A stretch of 64,000 nucleotides of DNA, from the NCBI RefSeq assembly GCF_003597395.2, contig NC_133776.1, positions 34,853,298-34,917,297 of the forward strand. Reading direction: 5' to 3'. Origin of the DNA: Chelonoidis abingdonii. Lineage: Eukaryota; Chordata; Testudines; Testudinidae. Positions 33,657 to 45,298 of this stretch are shown one piece after another; the stretch's first letter is position 1; every line of letters starts with the position of its first letter. The position numbers and the translations under genes are program-made. The notes below the pieces were generated by a model. That model had not been told where the DNA came from and ran no database searches. It saw only the letters and a program-made list of their open reading frames with translations.

Positions 33657-36242
33657 TTAAAACAACAAAATTCCTGTAGCTGCCAGGATACTCCTTAAAG
33701 GTCTGCCATCCAAGCACTAAATGAGCCCAACACTTTGTTCTTTGAGACCCAAAATGATCACATGACTCTGTATGGCGACAGGAGCAGCAATATGAGATAT
33801 AAAACAACTCCAGACTGAGTTGAGTCCCACCTAAACAACTAGTAGAGTAAGAACCAGAAATCAGAACTAGCCAGGTGTTTAACAGAAAAGAATATTATGG
33901 GAGAAGGGAACAGGGAAAGGACTGTAGCTACTAATAAGGTAACTATCAGGTGTGACAGACTCTTGAAACTTTTGTCTCAGGGATTTTTCAGACTCCTCAG
34001 CTTTGGATGGACTTTACAATATTATTTGCATTACTACACTGATTCAAACTAATACTGAGTGAAGCATTTAAGATGTTTTGCTGGTGGGCAAACATCTTGT
34101 TAGAACATGAAGCATCTTTTGGGAGTACATTTTTTATGTCCTGGTATAATATGATCAAAACACTGTTAGAGATGTGTGTCAGAAATGTCTACGGTTAAGA
34201 CATATTCTTGCTATTATATCTACTAAACATCTAAACCTGTCAGGTTACAGGGAAATCCAAAACCTATATTTTACACTTGAATTAAATGCGAAAGTGAAAA
34301 TTGACCACTGGTAACATTAAGTTTGACAATTCTGGTACATATAAATCATAGCAGAGTGGTTTCATTCACCTATGCCATCAAGCACATCCTGATATAATCT
34401 ATTGAGAAATAGAGTGTCATACTGTATCTTAAAAGCCATTTCAACTTACTAAAATTGGTTTATTTGTTTTGTGTAACAGATGAGCTAGCTGATTGTGAAT
34501 CTGGGTTTTTTCTGCTTCAAGTTACATATACAAAAAAATCTGGGTTATAACTGGTATCCATATGTTCTTTGGAATAAAATATATGACCAAAGACACAAAA
34601 CCAAATACTTAACAAATGTAAGCTACCAGGCCTCCTGAACTGTGGTGAAATGTAGCTACTAACCTGAAAAGACAGCCATATGGGACTAAAAACTGTGTAT
34701 AAAACATTGAAATCCAGTCTCATCCATTTCCTTTGCTTTCTTTTATTAGTTGATTACTGTGACAGGGTAGTTTGTCACCTTACTCTGTGGAGTTTAGGGG
34801 TCAGTCCATCCCCCTAGAAATGGGAATGTTACAAACTCCGAAGGAAAAACAAACTAATCTAGAAGAAATTTTCTACATTATGTAGATGTTATCTGACACC
34901 TACTGAAACCAATGGAGAGACTCCTGTTGATGTCACTGAGCATTCAGTTGAACCTGTAACATTTATTTTATGCAACAATAAGATTTGCAAGATCAGATGC
35001 AAAAGTATTGTACTTCCACCCTGCTTTCTCCGGTCTTTTGACCTTCTTTTTGTACTGCATGTTGTACATTTGTTTTTGCACTATATACATATATATTGCT
35101 CAAGAAACCAGAGATGACTGGAACTTGAAACTAGCTCCAGGCCTCATGGAATGCCTGATAGTTCACTAGGTTAAAAAACTTAAGAAATCAGTTGTTGGCA
35201 CTGCATGAAAGTAGTTTAAATCTGCTTGGGTTTTACCAGTCATTCATTTGGAGTCTGTTAGGTAGGATCCTTTTTTTGTTGGTTGTATATAATTCAACAT
35301 TTCAGTGAATTAATTGAGGGTTACATGCCAAAAAATGTAAGCCACACACGCACTTTTGCTATCTTTATTCTGAAGGAAAATGATTGCAGCAATCATCTAT
35401 TTCTCTTAGATTCTCTACTCTGTGACATGTGGACAGTTTCAAACCCATCTCCTTAAGTAGGCAAAACTCCCATTGGCTTTAGTGAAAACACTGCCTGCAT
35501 CAGGAATGCTATGATAGAACCCTTAGAGGATTTCTTTCATTGTTTGTTAATGATATTATCTGATTCAGGACAAAGGATAACTTCACCTCCCTTCCTTAAC
35601 TGATTCTTCATAAAATATTCTGTATCCTCCCCATGTGTATCATTCTATATCAGTCAAACTCTGGTTTCTTGAATGAAATTTTTATCTGTAATTACATGTT
35701 GATATCAGCATGCTCCTTGGAGCAATCCTTAATTGATGTGAGCTCATTATCAGTGGTTTTCTTTTCTTCTTCCTCAAGTTCCTCTCAATACTGCCATTAA
35801 CTTTTCTGAGATCTGCTGAGGTCCCCTTTCCTTTAGGGTCTTAAACATCCCTTTGTGGTTAATCATCTCTTTTGCACTGAAATCTCTCTTTATCCAGTTC
35901 TTCTAATGGTTCCACCATCTCTTTTAATTTATTCACTTTCTAAATGCCTTACCTGCTAACAGGCTGACAGCTGCCGCCATTATATGCATCACAGCTAGGT
36001 ACCTGTTATTTCATTCACAGTCCAGTGAGGGATTTTTCTGTAAGAGTTCAGAATTGAATTCTGCCTGATTCTCTCTTTCTGAGTTGACCATTTGCTGTGA
36101 CTCATCTGTTTTATTTTTTCCTTGTTAATGCTTATTATAACATTTTTCTATGACCATATTTTGTTTTGAAATAATTAGACACTGCATATAGTTAGAACAC
36201 ATGAAGTGTACCAGCTGGAATGAAATGTAAATGTTGGTTCTA
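33657..36242. other. Unassigned AT-rich spacer
   Basis: No gene is recognised. A fragment near 34759-34810 ('gtgacagggtagtttgtcacctt...') resembles LTR sequence but cannot be bounded. Near 34890-34945 and 35445-35500 there are traces of the foldback repeat core. Confidence 0.5.
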
Positions 36243-36427
36243 TTTCAATGCCATTCAGGGAGGTGCATTGCCTTAACTTACATTAATGAGAGACGCATGC
36301 ATAAATAGGTTGGTGCAAAGTGGCTTACATCAACCTAACTTTGTAGACCAGTCCTGAGTTTGCTCTCCTATTGCTTTTGGGAGCTACTGTCAGGGTGCCA
36401 CACCCTTCTCAATCCCCTCACATTCAG
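36243..36427 (+). mobile_element. MITE right end plus shared flank
   Basis: 'tttcaatgccattcagggaggtg...agagacgcatgcataaataggttggtgcaaagtggcttacatcaacctaactttgtagaccag' matches the right end of the MITE at 38499-38894. The similarity continues past the element end through 'tcctgagtttgctctcctat' to 'ctcacattcag' (36427, matching 38964). Confidence 0.65.
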
Positions 36428-36658
36428 AAACATAAAGCCAGATTCTGCTTCCCTTCCTCCCACTGAATTTTACATTACTCCCATCGAAATCAATGGGACT
36501 GCCTGAGGAGTATGTTACTACTCAGAGTACTTGAGTACAAAATATACTGTAAGGATCTGCCCTGTACAATGCATCTTTTCGTCAAGTATTGAATATTCCT
36601 GTTGGAGCAGATGAGATAGGTAATATGCCCTATTCAGAACATTTAGCTACAAACACAG

Positions 36659-37530
36659 TGTCATAGCTTCCTACTCAGATTTGAACCTTAGAGTTCAGAA
36701 ACTAAGACGCCAGCATGAAACCTCCAAGCCCAATTCCCAGCTTGGATCTGATAGCGCTGCCACCAGCCAAAAATTCCAGTGTTTGGCTCACTCTGGTCTC
36801 CCCAAAACCTTCCCTGGGGGACCCCAAGACTCAGATGCCCTGAGTCTTACCACAAAGGGAAATAACCCCCCTCCCCTTGTCTTCTCTTTACTTCCTCCCC
36901 AGGCTTCCCCTCCGTGGGTTATCCTGGAAGATTACTGTACTTAAACTCCTTGAATTACAAAACAGAGAGGGCAATTTACCTTCCCCCCTCCTTCTTTTTC
37001 CCCCTCCCAGTCTTTCCCTGAGAGAGACCGTAATCCTGGCACAGGGATTTCTGTCCCCTAGAGCCTCACTTAGAAAAGAAAATCCAACAGGTTTTAAAAA
37101 GAAAAGCTTTATATAAAAAGAAAGAAAAGACATAAAAATGCTCTCTGTATCAAGATAACAATATACAGGGTCAATTGCTTAAAAGAAAAATATGAATAAA
37201 CAGCCTTATTCAAAAAGAAATACAATTTAAACATTCCAGCAACTACACACATGTAAATACAAAAAAAAAAACATTAAAAGCCTATTGTTTTTCTACCTTT
37301 GTACTCACAACTTGGAAACTGAAGATTAGAAGCTTGAAGATAGAAAGATCCCTCTCATAGCCGAGAGACAGACCAGAGACACAGACAAAGGGACACACAC
37401 CCAAACATTCCCTCCCTGAGCTTTTAAAAATCTTGTTTCCTGATTGGTCCTCTGGTCCGGTGTTTGGTTCCCTTTGTTAACCCTTTGACAGGTAAAAGAA
37501 ACATTAACCCTTAGCTATCTGTTTATGACA
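36659..37530 (-). mobile_element. Solo LTR, TGTCATAA family, 5-bp TSD (CACAG)
   Basis: CACAG lies at 36654-36658 and 37531-37535. The element between them starts TGTCATAGC and ends TTATGACA, so on the minus strand it reads TGTCATAAACAG...GCTATGACA. It shares blocks with 50819-51658: 'ttaacccttagctatctg', the 'gtgtttggttcccttt' promoter-side sequence and the right-end 'cctactcagatttgaaccttag'. No internal coding region flanks it. Open frames at 36681-37133 are chance frames inside the LTR. Confidence 0.9.
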
Positions 37531-37535
37531 CACAG

Positions 37536-38498
37536 TTATTCCTGAAATTTATCTCAAGCAATGGCACCTTGCCAGTCAAGTTAAAGCTCTAAGGTCATCT
37601 CTCTTCCTTCTGTCTGAGAACCCACTCAAAAGTGCCTCTAAAACAAAGATATGGCAGATTCTGAGTGAAATCATGGTGAGATCCAAGGGGATTTGTAACT
37701 TCTAGAATGCTTATGACTTCATTCTTTACAAAAAGAGCTAATGAAAAATCTTTCAGTGTAAGGTTAGTAGGTAAACTGAACCGAATCTTGGGCTCTTAGT
37801 CACTTACTTAATTTGGAAAGGTCTCTCATTTCATATTTGTATGGGATGCAATACTGGACATTGTGGCAAATTAATTACTTTACCAGGATGTGAGAAAATT
37901 CACTGTTATCTTAAAATTGCATTAGCATTACATTTGTGACTCATGGCCCATGACCAGTATGGCACTGAATTCTGAATGATGCCTCCAGGAATAGCAAGTT
38001 TAGCTGCGGTCGTAAGGTCAGGGATGAAATAGACTTGGCTAAGAGTGACGTATTCTTGCAATAAACCTCTGTCTACATGAACAAAAAAAGCCATGTTTTC
38101 AAAACAGTTTGCAGAAATGCCTCCCTCTGACCTCCCCAACAATCCAGAAATTCATGCCAGTGTTGTGCTGCCAAAATATCAACACGAAGCTACCTCAGAA
38201 AATTTCCATGGCAGACAGGGATCAACACAACATTTAGAGAGTGAAATACTCTTCATTCCACTTCCGTCCTATTCCCCGTTCTTACTCTTCTCCCCACTCC
38301 ACCTGGGAGCAGGCAGGGACCAGCAGAGAGAAAGGTGGTGCATTGGTTACAGGTCCCCCCAATGCAATACAGCAGCATCTTGGACCATCTTCTCTCCTTC
38401 TCCTGAGCTGCATGGCTGAGGAGGCTGCCAAAAGGTAGTTTCATATCCACTTTGCATAAGTAGCAATGGCTACAGAAAGAGGAAGGCAATGGAGACCA
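37536..38498. other. Unassigned spacer
   Basis: No gene or repeat was recognised. Frames at 37906-38142 (minus) and 38093-38489 overlap each other on both strands with no known domain. Confidence 0.5.
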
Positions 38499-38894
38499 AG
38501 ACCTGGTTTACACCTAAAACTTAGGTGGATCTACCTACATCACTCAGGGCTGTGCACATTTTCACACCCCATGTGACATAATTAGGTTGACCTAAACCCT
38601 ACTGTAGACACAGCTAGGGCACTGAAAGAATTATTCCATTGAGCTAGCTACTGCTCGTTGAAGGGGTGGATTTACAACAGTGATGGAAAAACCCCTTCTG
38701 TCTACACTCACTCTGCATCAACCATAGTACATCCACCCTGATTCAACGCCGTTCAGGGAGGTGGTGTTATTTCATCGCCATATCTGGGCACTTATATTAG
38801 TGGGAGACCAATTTTGAGTGTAGATACATTCATAAATAGGTCGGTACAAGGTAGCTTACATCAACCTAACTTTGTAGTGCAGACCAATCCTGAG
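38499..38894. mobile_element. MITE, complete (agacctggtttacac family)
   Basis: The left terminus 'agacctggtttacacct' is mirrored by 'tttgtagtgcagaccaatcc' at the right. Inside, 'aggtggatctacctacatcactcaggg...cccatgtgacataattaggttgacct' is a nested palindrome. 'agctagggcactgaaagaattattcc' follows. It is non-coding and common in turtles. I found no clear TSD. Confidence 0.65.
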
Positions 38895-39694
38895 TTTGCT
38901 CTCCTATCACTTCTGGGAGCTACTACCAGTATGCCACTGCCTTCTCAACCCCCCTCACATTCAGACAAGCTTAAAACCCACCATCTAGTCTTTTGTTTCT
39001 TCTCATGCTGCTGTTACAGTCTGTATATCTCTATACCTTCTCTCTGCTCATTAAAATGTGATGATAAAAAACTCTCAAAAGAGCAAAGAATAGCAGCAGC
39101 ATGAGTCTTATTCCCACAGCTTTGTTAACTATCTTCCCAAGCTGCCTCCACTGAGCTCCCGGGAACATGATGCATCTTTTGCTGTTGCTCTGTTGACCTC
39201 TGACACTGAGCTGCTGCCCAGTAAACTTTCTCCTAAAGAACAGCATGGTGCCACAGCTGGTTTAGAACCTAAGAAAGTCAGTTCTTTGAGTAAACAGGGT
39301 CCAGCTTTCCTTTGTCCTTTATAGAAATAATAAATCCAATAGTTTTTCTACTTTATTGTCCACTGGCCAGTGTTCTCAAAGACTTATATTTAGTGCAAAA
39401 TGCAATATGGATAGGAATTAACACCTACAGAAGCATTCAATGCAGTGGAATATATTCTGTTAATGCACCTACCATACATACTGTTGCACCCAGCTGAGCA
39501 GGTCAGGAGAAGTACAATAATTTCAGAAGAAGAAAACCTTTTCTTTTTTGCTGCTTTTCCCACGTCCTCTCCCTATTATCCAACTACTCCCTCCTACAGC
39601 AGTAGGAAAGATACTGTAATACTAACATTTTCAAAGGAGATTAAGGGAATCCGGTGTCCAGCTCCCACTGAAATTCAATGAGAGCTCAGGCTCT
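38895..39694. other. Unassigned spacer
   Basis: The first 70 bases (to 38964) repeat the sequence at 36356-36427. The rest shows no gene or repeat I recognise. Confidence 0.5.
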
Positions 39695-39835
39695 TAGGGC
39701 TGGCTTTAGGAACTATAGGGCCCGATTTGGCAGCGGTCCTGGTCTTTGGTGGCACTTTGGCAGCTGGTCCTTCACTCGTTCTGGGTCTTCCGCAGCACTG
39801 AAGGACCCACCGCCGAAATGCCATGAGACTTAATG
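39695..39835 (+). mobile_element. hAT-type MITE fragment
   Basis: It starts TAGGGCTGGCTTTAGG. It continues with 'ggtccttcactcgttctgggtcttccgcagcactgaaggaccc', matching the interior of 19006-19291 and 1696-1944. The right end is missing. Confidence 0.6.
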
Positions 39836-40540
39836 GAGTTCATGACTATATCTTTTTAGTTTCCCTTTTGCTCAGCAGTCATTAAACCCCTAAGCTATGA
39901 ACACAGCAGCCATTTCATCTAAAAATTCTCACTCTTTGTCTTGAAGAGTTAATTTATTCACAGTCTCTTGACTTTTACTTATGGCCACTTTTCAGGTTTT
40001 TGACACATGTTGATTAGCGCAGGTAGTTCTAGCGCAGGTAGTTCTAACATCCAGCATGTCAGAGTTTCCTTTTGAAGTTCACTAAGCTATACATAGGCTA
40101 CGAAGAAATCAATTTTTAATTTTTTATAATTTAGATAGATAATATTAATGTTTATTTTTAGCACTTTCCCTACTTTTATTTATTTAAATTTTCACACTTG
40201 TAGGAAATAATGGATGTGTGTGTCAGACAACGGGGAGGTCAGACAATAATTATATAATGGCAGTAGATCTTAAAGCTAAAACACACATTGCCAACCTCAA
40301 ATGTCACAATATATAGAGCAAATATCCTTAAATCAAACTCTAATACGTTCTCAAGTGGCATTTTTCTTACTTTGCCTATACAGATACCTTTTGATTATTA
40401 TTGATGGAAACATTTTTTTTATTCGTTTGTGTGTGTATGGCAAAATGGTATATAGTTATGGACATTTACCAGTAAAAATCTCATCTTTCCAGGCCTACCT
40501 ATAAAGTGTGTACTTGTGGTCGATCACATTTTTATTTTAG
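39836..40540. other. Unassigned AT-rich spacer
   Basis: Only the 15-bp tandem duplication at 40016-40045 stands out. No gene was recognised. Confidence 0.5.
40016..40045 (+). repeat. 15-bp perfect tandem duplication
   Basis: AGCGCAGGTAGTTCT is present twice, head to tail, with no change. An exact copy suggests a recent event, possibly a polymorphism. Confidence 0.9.
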
Positions 40541-40640
40541 AGAGAAGGTGGATGAGGTAATATCTTTTATTGGATCAACCTCTGTTGGTGAGAGAGACAA
40601 GTTATTAAACTCCATAGAGCTGTTCTTCAAGTACATTACA
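40541..40640 (-). mobile_element. Penelope-like fragment, decayed
   Basis: 'gatgaggtaatatcttttattggatcaacctctgttggtgagagagacaag' then '...atagagctgttcttcaag' parallels 2277-2390. On the minus strand it reads CTTGAAGAACAGCTC followed by a stem-like segment. The family core would be CTGAAGA, stem and GAAA, but here the GAAA is lost. Assignment is by resemblance. Confidence 0.4.
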
Positions 40641-41489
40641 AACACAATTTTTATTTAGTCATTTTTATCAATTTACTTCTTTCCCTTTCCATGGCATGAG
40701 AAGCTTTTATTGATTAAATAATTCAGGTGACCTGACCTGAATTTTTGCAGGCAAATAGCAATTCTTATGACTCACCAGAAGGGAGTTTTTAATTATATTA
40801 CTGCAGTAATGAGAATTCTACAGCCGCTAGCCTCTACTTTACTAGTGATTATCTTCTATACTACACTGGCATCCAGTGGCAGGTTCATCATAATACATAT
40901 TTTTAAAGGAAAGAAACTACTGAATCCAGACTATCCTATGAAACAACTGTCTGTAGCCTATGAGGAAAATGTTTGCATTTTCTGTACCTGCTCTAGAAAG
41001 AAAACTAGATCTGCAGCTTGAAGAGATGAACCTGAACTCATAAAAGATTTGATACTGATCCAGAACCACACTGCGAATGCTATTTTGAAGTTTGTGGGTC
41101 TAACCTATTTCAGATTCGAGCTGAGACCCTGCTAAAAGATGCAATACTCTAGTCCTGCTGTCAGAAGGAGCAGAGAAGAGTCAGGGTTTGTTGTTGCAGT
41201 GGGTGGAGGGAAGAACAAATTCCAAAATATTTTGTGTGGAATAAAACTACAGAAGGTCAAATGCAATGAGGAATGCAGTCAGTATTCCTGCCTACTTAAT
41301 GAGGTGGAAACTGCATGAAGCAAGCAACCTGTTTATAACAGGCAGATGGATTGTGACATAAATCCAAGACAGCTCATCTGCTCACAATGTAATCATTTTG
41401 TCTGAAGCCATTCTTAAAGAAACATCCTGAACATGAATGAACGTAAACAACATGAACTGGCAGAGAAGAGAACAGCTGTAACGCCAATG
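40641..41489. other. Unassigned spacer
   Basis: No gene is recognised. The frame at 40767-41021 has a hydrophobic start but no known domain and no supporting context. Confidence 0.5.
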
Positions 41490-41575
41490 TCATGGATTCA
41501 TAGATTCTAAGGCCAGAAGGGACCATTGTGTCCATGTAGTCTGACCTGGATAACACAGAACATAGAATGTCCCCC
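41490..41575 (-). mobile_element. CR1 LINE 3' end fragment
   Basis: 'ggattcatagattctaaggccagaagggaccattgtgtccatgtagtctgacct' is the reverse complement of the CR1 tail blocks seen at 13330-13384. Confidence 0.75.
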
Positions 41576-44007
41576 AGATAATTCAGTTTTCCCCCCTTTT
41601 ATAAAATGGTCAGCTAAACAGTCTATCCAAAGTAACAACTATTGAATTACCAGGCAAGATGTAACACATTTCCCATGGAGGTTATCTTTCCTGCCATCTT
41701 CAGCCCTTGCACTCAGAAGCTCCGTTAATGGTAGTCAATCTAGCAATCCTTACCCAAAGCTCATTGAAATCATTGATAGTGTTTTCATTGACTTTGTTGG
41801 GCTTTGGATCAGGCCCTTACAGAGATGGGGAGCCACTGAATCAACAAATGACATCACAAGAAGCTATATAGTTGCAGAATTACAGTTCACGATGGTATCT
41901 GAGTTATGGCACTGTGTTCTCCTGAGATGAGGTCAGTATGAGTTGGGGCAATACTGTGGTGCAAACATTCCAATGAAACATCAACACATTACTTGACAAG
42001 TATATTGTAGGTCTTTTCAGTTCCATCAGACACTATCTCCTCTCTCCTGGCTGCTGAGAGGGAGGGAGTCAGGTCTCCTTTCCCCCCCCCACTTGGAATA
42101 ATGGCAAGAGATACTGGAGGCTCTGATCCATTTGCTCAGCATTCCCTGTGTTGCTTTGTGTGTCAGGTCATGTGATAAACTGCTTGAGATCTGATCCACA
42201 TCTGAGGCATGGGGCAACATTGTCCTAATAGTTGCCTACATAGTGGGGACTCATTCTGCATGTTCAGAAGGAGGAGGATGTGTTGTGCTTCCACAGCACC
42301 ACCCTTGGTCTTGGACAGACTCTCCACAGACCCAGAGACCCCTGAGTGGGAAGGGCCGGGCTGATAATAAAGAATGGGGAGGACTGGGAGTGGGTTTGGG
42401 TGGATTGTAGCCATAGCCATTCCCAGCTCCACCCCAAGCCTCATGGAAAATACGTTGAAAAATTAATACAGCTCAAAGTGTATTCACTTTTCTGTAGCAA
42501 TGCCTCCATCCTATGGAATGTCCCCTGAAGGGGGGTGCAAGGGAGGCTCACAGTGTGAGAGTCCTTGGTGGTACACCTCCGGTGGAACTGGGGTGCAGAT
42601 GGGTAACAAGGTGGCGGTACAGGGCCCTCATGTTGGTTACTCTGTGTGTGACACTTCTAAGATTGGCTCAATGGTGAGGGAATGTGCCTAACTGGAAGAA
42701 TTCCAGGCAGTTAACCTCAAGGTAAATGACCGTCTTGAGCACTAAAATTAACAATTTTGCTAGTTCAAAATTTTGAGGAAATATACTAAGATCCTTTGAA
42801 ATGGCAAAGAACTCTAAAATAGAATAACCCCTGATAGTCTCTTTATTGCCATGCAAGGAGAATATAATTAAAGAACTTCCTCTCAGAAGTAACTCATGAT
42901 GTACTTTTGGGCTTAAAGTGATTTTTAAGATACAACTTCTAAACCAATAGCTGCTACTTCAAATATGCTGTTGTAATCATCTCTTTACACACATTCATAA
43001 TATTGCAATATTGAGCATGCCTTTTTATTGCAATGAGTTACAGTCCTGTGGTCAATAAATTACTTCTCACTCACAGAATAAATCTGAATTAGCTCTCAAA
43101 GTTGACAAATTAATAAAGTCAAAATTTTTACTCTATATCACACATACAACTATAAATTTCATTCCACACTATATTTTATTGTTTAGAAAATATAAAGCCC
43201 TCATAATCTATACTGTATATGGAACAGTCTATTTCATCTTGACAGAATAAACAAAAGGGTAACTATGTTAATAGAACTTTTTTGAGGAGAACTCTAAGCT
43301 TTGTACCAGCTCACTATTACATTTCTAAGAGATGTTTCAGATCTTGTAAGGCTTCAAATTAGCTCTGAACTTTGTTATAGCAAAGGTTTAAATAATATCT
43401 AATGGGTATGTTTCCAGATCCTTTTAAATGCATTTTAGCTCATTCTCAGAGCCAATTAACAGAAACGACCTATTAAAAATAAAGATGCGGAGAACTACAA
43501 ATAATTATCTTTATCTTTATGTAACCATAGAATTGACACAGGTGAGACATTTTAGGATAATTAGCCAGAGGTTGCTGAAAGAGAAATGTGTAGCCATGAA
43601 TCCACAAAGCTTTCTCATTTAGGCAAGATCAGTGACACCAATTCTGTAAATGTTGTTTCTAGTGCCTGATCTAATTATCCTGATGTCCACAGTGCTGGGA
43701 GGAAATGAACTCACTTATCCAGGCTCTTAGTAAGTCAGCCTGTCAGGTATCTTTGCTTTCCATATGGCATTTTAACTCCTTGTAGAAAACAACACCTTCC
43801 CGCATGTATGACAGCAGACAGACAGACATACGCACGTTTTCACTGACTTCCATAAAGTTACCTAGAACCATACTTTGTGTTGGTGTAAAAGGGGCAAAAT
43901 CCGGCCCATCATTTATGCTGTTATTTTTTAGCTTTCTGGGGGTCTCCGACTGAATTTCCCATGTTATTTTTGTAGGTAAAATCCCCAGCCCCAATTAACA
44001 CAGGTTC
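41576..44007. other. Unassigned AT-rich spacer
   Basis: No gene is recognised. The part 42840-43530 is repeat-poor and AT-rich, with frequent ATTA-type words. It could hold conserved non-coding DNA, though nothing in the single sequence proves this. Confidence 0.45.
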
Positions 44008-44010
44008 TTA

Positions 44011-44447
44011 CTAGAGTTCGTTTTGAATTTTTTTGACAAAATATTTAATTGAAACCATACATTTTTATGGCAAAACATCAGATTTAACAACATCTCCCCC
44101 ATCCCTTGTGAGTGCTTGAACCACCAACCCTAAAGCCTATCTGACTGTCTCTCTGTCTTAAGGAATATTTAATTATTTATACAAAATAGTACAGCTCCAA
44201 CAGGAGATTCTGAGAGAGCTGCATCCTAGAGTAGTCAAATAGCCTGGTGGTTTGGGCACTCCCCTGGGATGAGGGAGAAATTCATCAAAACTGATGTTTT
44301 CATGAACCTAAGCTATTCTGAGGTGTCTGGTTTTTTTCACAATTTTTTTCGAAGGATCTCAGTTTCATCCCAATGTGAAATGGAACTAAATGGTGAAATC
44401 TTGATGTTTTTCATTAAATGAAATTTTCTTTCTCTAGCCAGCCCTAG
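44011..44447. mobile_element. DNA element, CTAGRGYT ends, TTA flanks
   Basis: The left end CTAGAGTTCG and right end CCAGCCCTAG are imperfect inverted termini. TTA lies on both sides (44008-44010, 44448-44450). The ends carry mirrored A/T-rich stretches ('ttttgacaaaatatttaattg' and 'cattaaatgaaattttc'). A TTA TSD would fit PIF/Harbinger; the assignment is tentative. Confidence 0.5.
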
Positions 44448-44450
44448 TTA

Positions 44451-44964
44451 TCACATCATCACCAGAGGTTGGGGCCTGCCATAGAAGAAGAATCTACTTG
44501 AAGAGGCTGGCCCTTCAGGAAAGGACCAGAATGAGGTAAATTGGGTGTGGAGAACCTCACACTTCTTAATCCAAATATGGACAAAGTAGTTGGGAAGAGA
44601 GGAAGTGACAAGTGCTTTCTGCTAAGAGATGGGTGAGGAGTAGGGTCTGGATGGAAGAGGAGAGATGCGGAGGGGTGAGGTGATCATGAAGAGTTCATCT
44701 GTTGAGTACAGTGATGGTAGCTTTAAACTCCTTTCCTCCCACTCCAGATTGGACCTGGGGGAGTTGGGAAGGGATGATAGCTTGTCCAGGCAACATAATT
44801 CCTTTTGGATTTTCCACTGCAGTGGGGTGGATCTATATAGTCTGTATCAAACTATCATGGAACAGTCCATATGTATGAAATATTTATGGATTGGAGCCCA
44901 TTTTGCTATAAAGAGAAACCTCCTCTCCAATATCTATCTTCAGTATTTATATGGCCCCCTTTGC
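44451..44964. other. Unassigned spacer
   Basis: The frame 44665-45021 (118 codons) ends inside a MIR and has no recognisable domain. No other feature is seen. Confidence 0.45.
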
Positions 44965-45150
44965 TCTAGCATGCAAATGCTCAGACTCTTTAATGCCTTT
45001 ATCCTCACAACACCCCTATGAAATAGGTAAGTGTTGTTATCCCTATTTAGACATGGAGAACTGAGGCGCAGAGAGACTAAGTCACTTGCCCAAGGTCACA
45101 CAAGCAATCTGTGAGAAAGCAGGAAATTTCACCCAGGTCTCCCAAGTCCA
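44965..45150 (+). mobile_element. MIR SINE
   Basis: 'cctcacaacacccctatgaaataggtaagtgttgttatccctatttagacatggagaactgaggcgcagagag' followed by 'ttgcccaaggtcacaca' and 'cacccaggtctcccaagtcc' is the classic MIR core and 3' half in order. It is one of the best-preserved MIR copies in the window. Confidence 0.85.
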
Positions 45151-45202
45151 GTGGTGCTGGAACAATTCTTATACTTGGGGCGCTGAAGGCAGAAACCATG
45201 TA

Positions 45203-45298
45203 CAGTAAAAGCTGTTTTTATCTGGAACTTCACCAGCCAGAAAGCTCTAGAAACCAGCATTTCTGATCTTCATTGAAATTCCGGTTCATAGTCCGGTT
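45203..45298 (+). mobile_element. Tigger/pogo-like terminal fragment
   Basis: TA is followed by CAGTAAAAGCTGTTTTTATCTGG, close to the Tc1/mariner-Tigger end (CAGT...TTATCCGGA). '...gaaattccggttcatagtccgg' follows. TA matches the expected target. Only this end is visible. Confidence 0.45.

Noticed and set aside
44665..45021. 118-codon frame as a gene
   Set aside because: Its 3' part runs into a MIR SINE and nothing upstream supports a gene.
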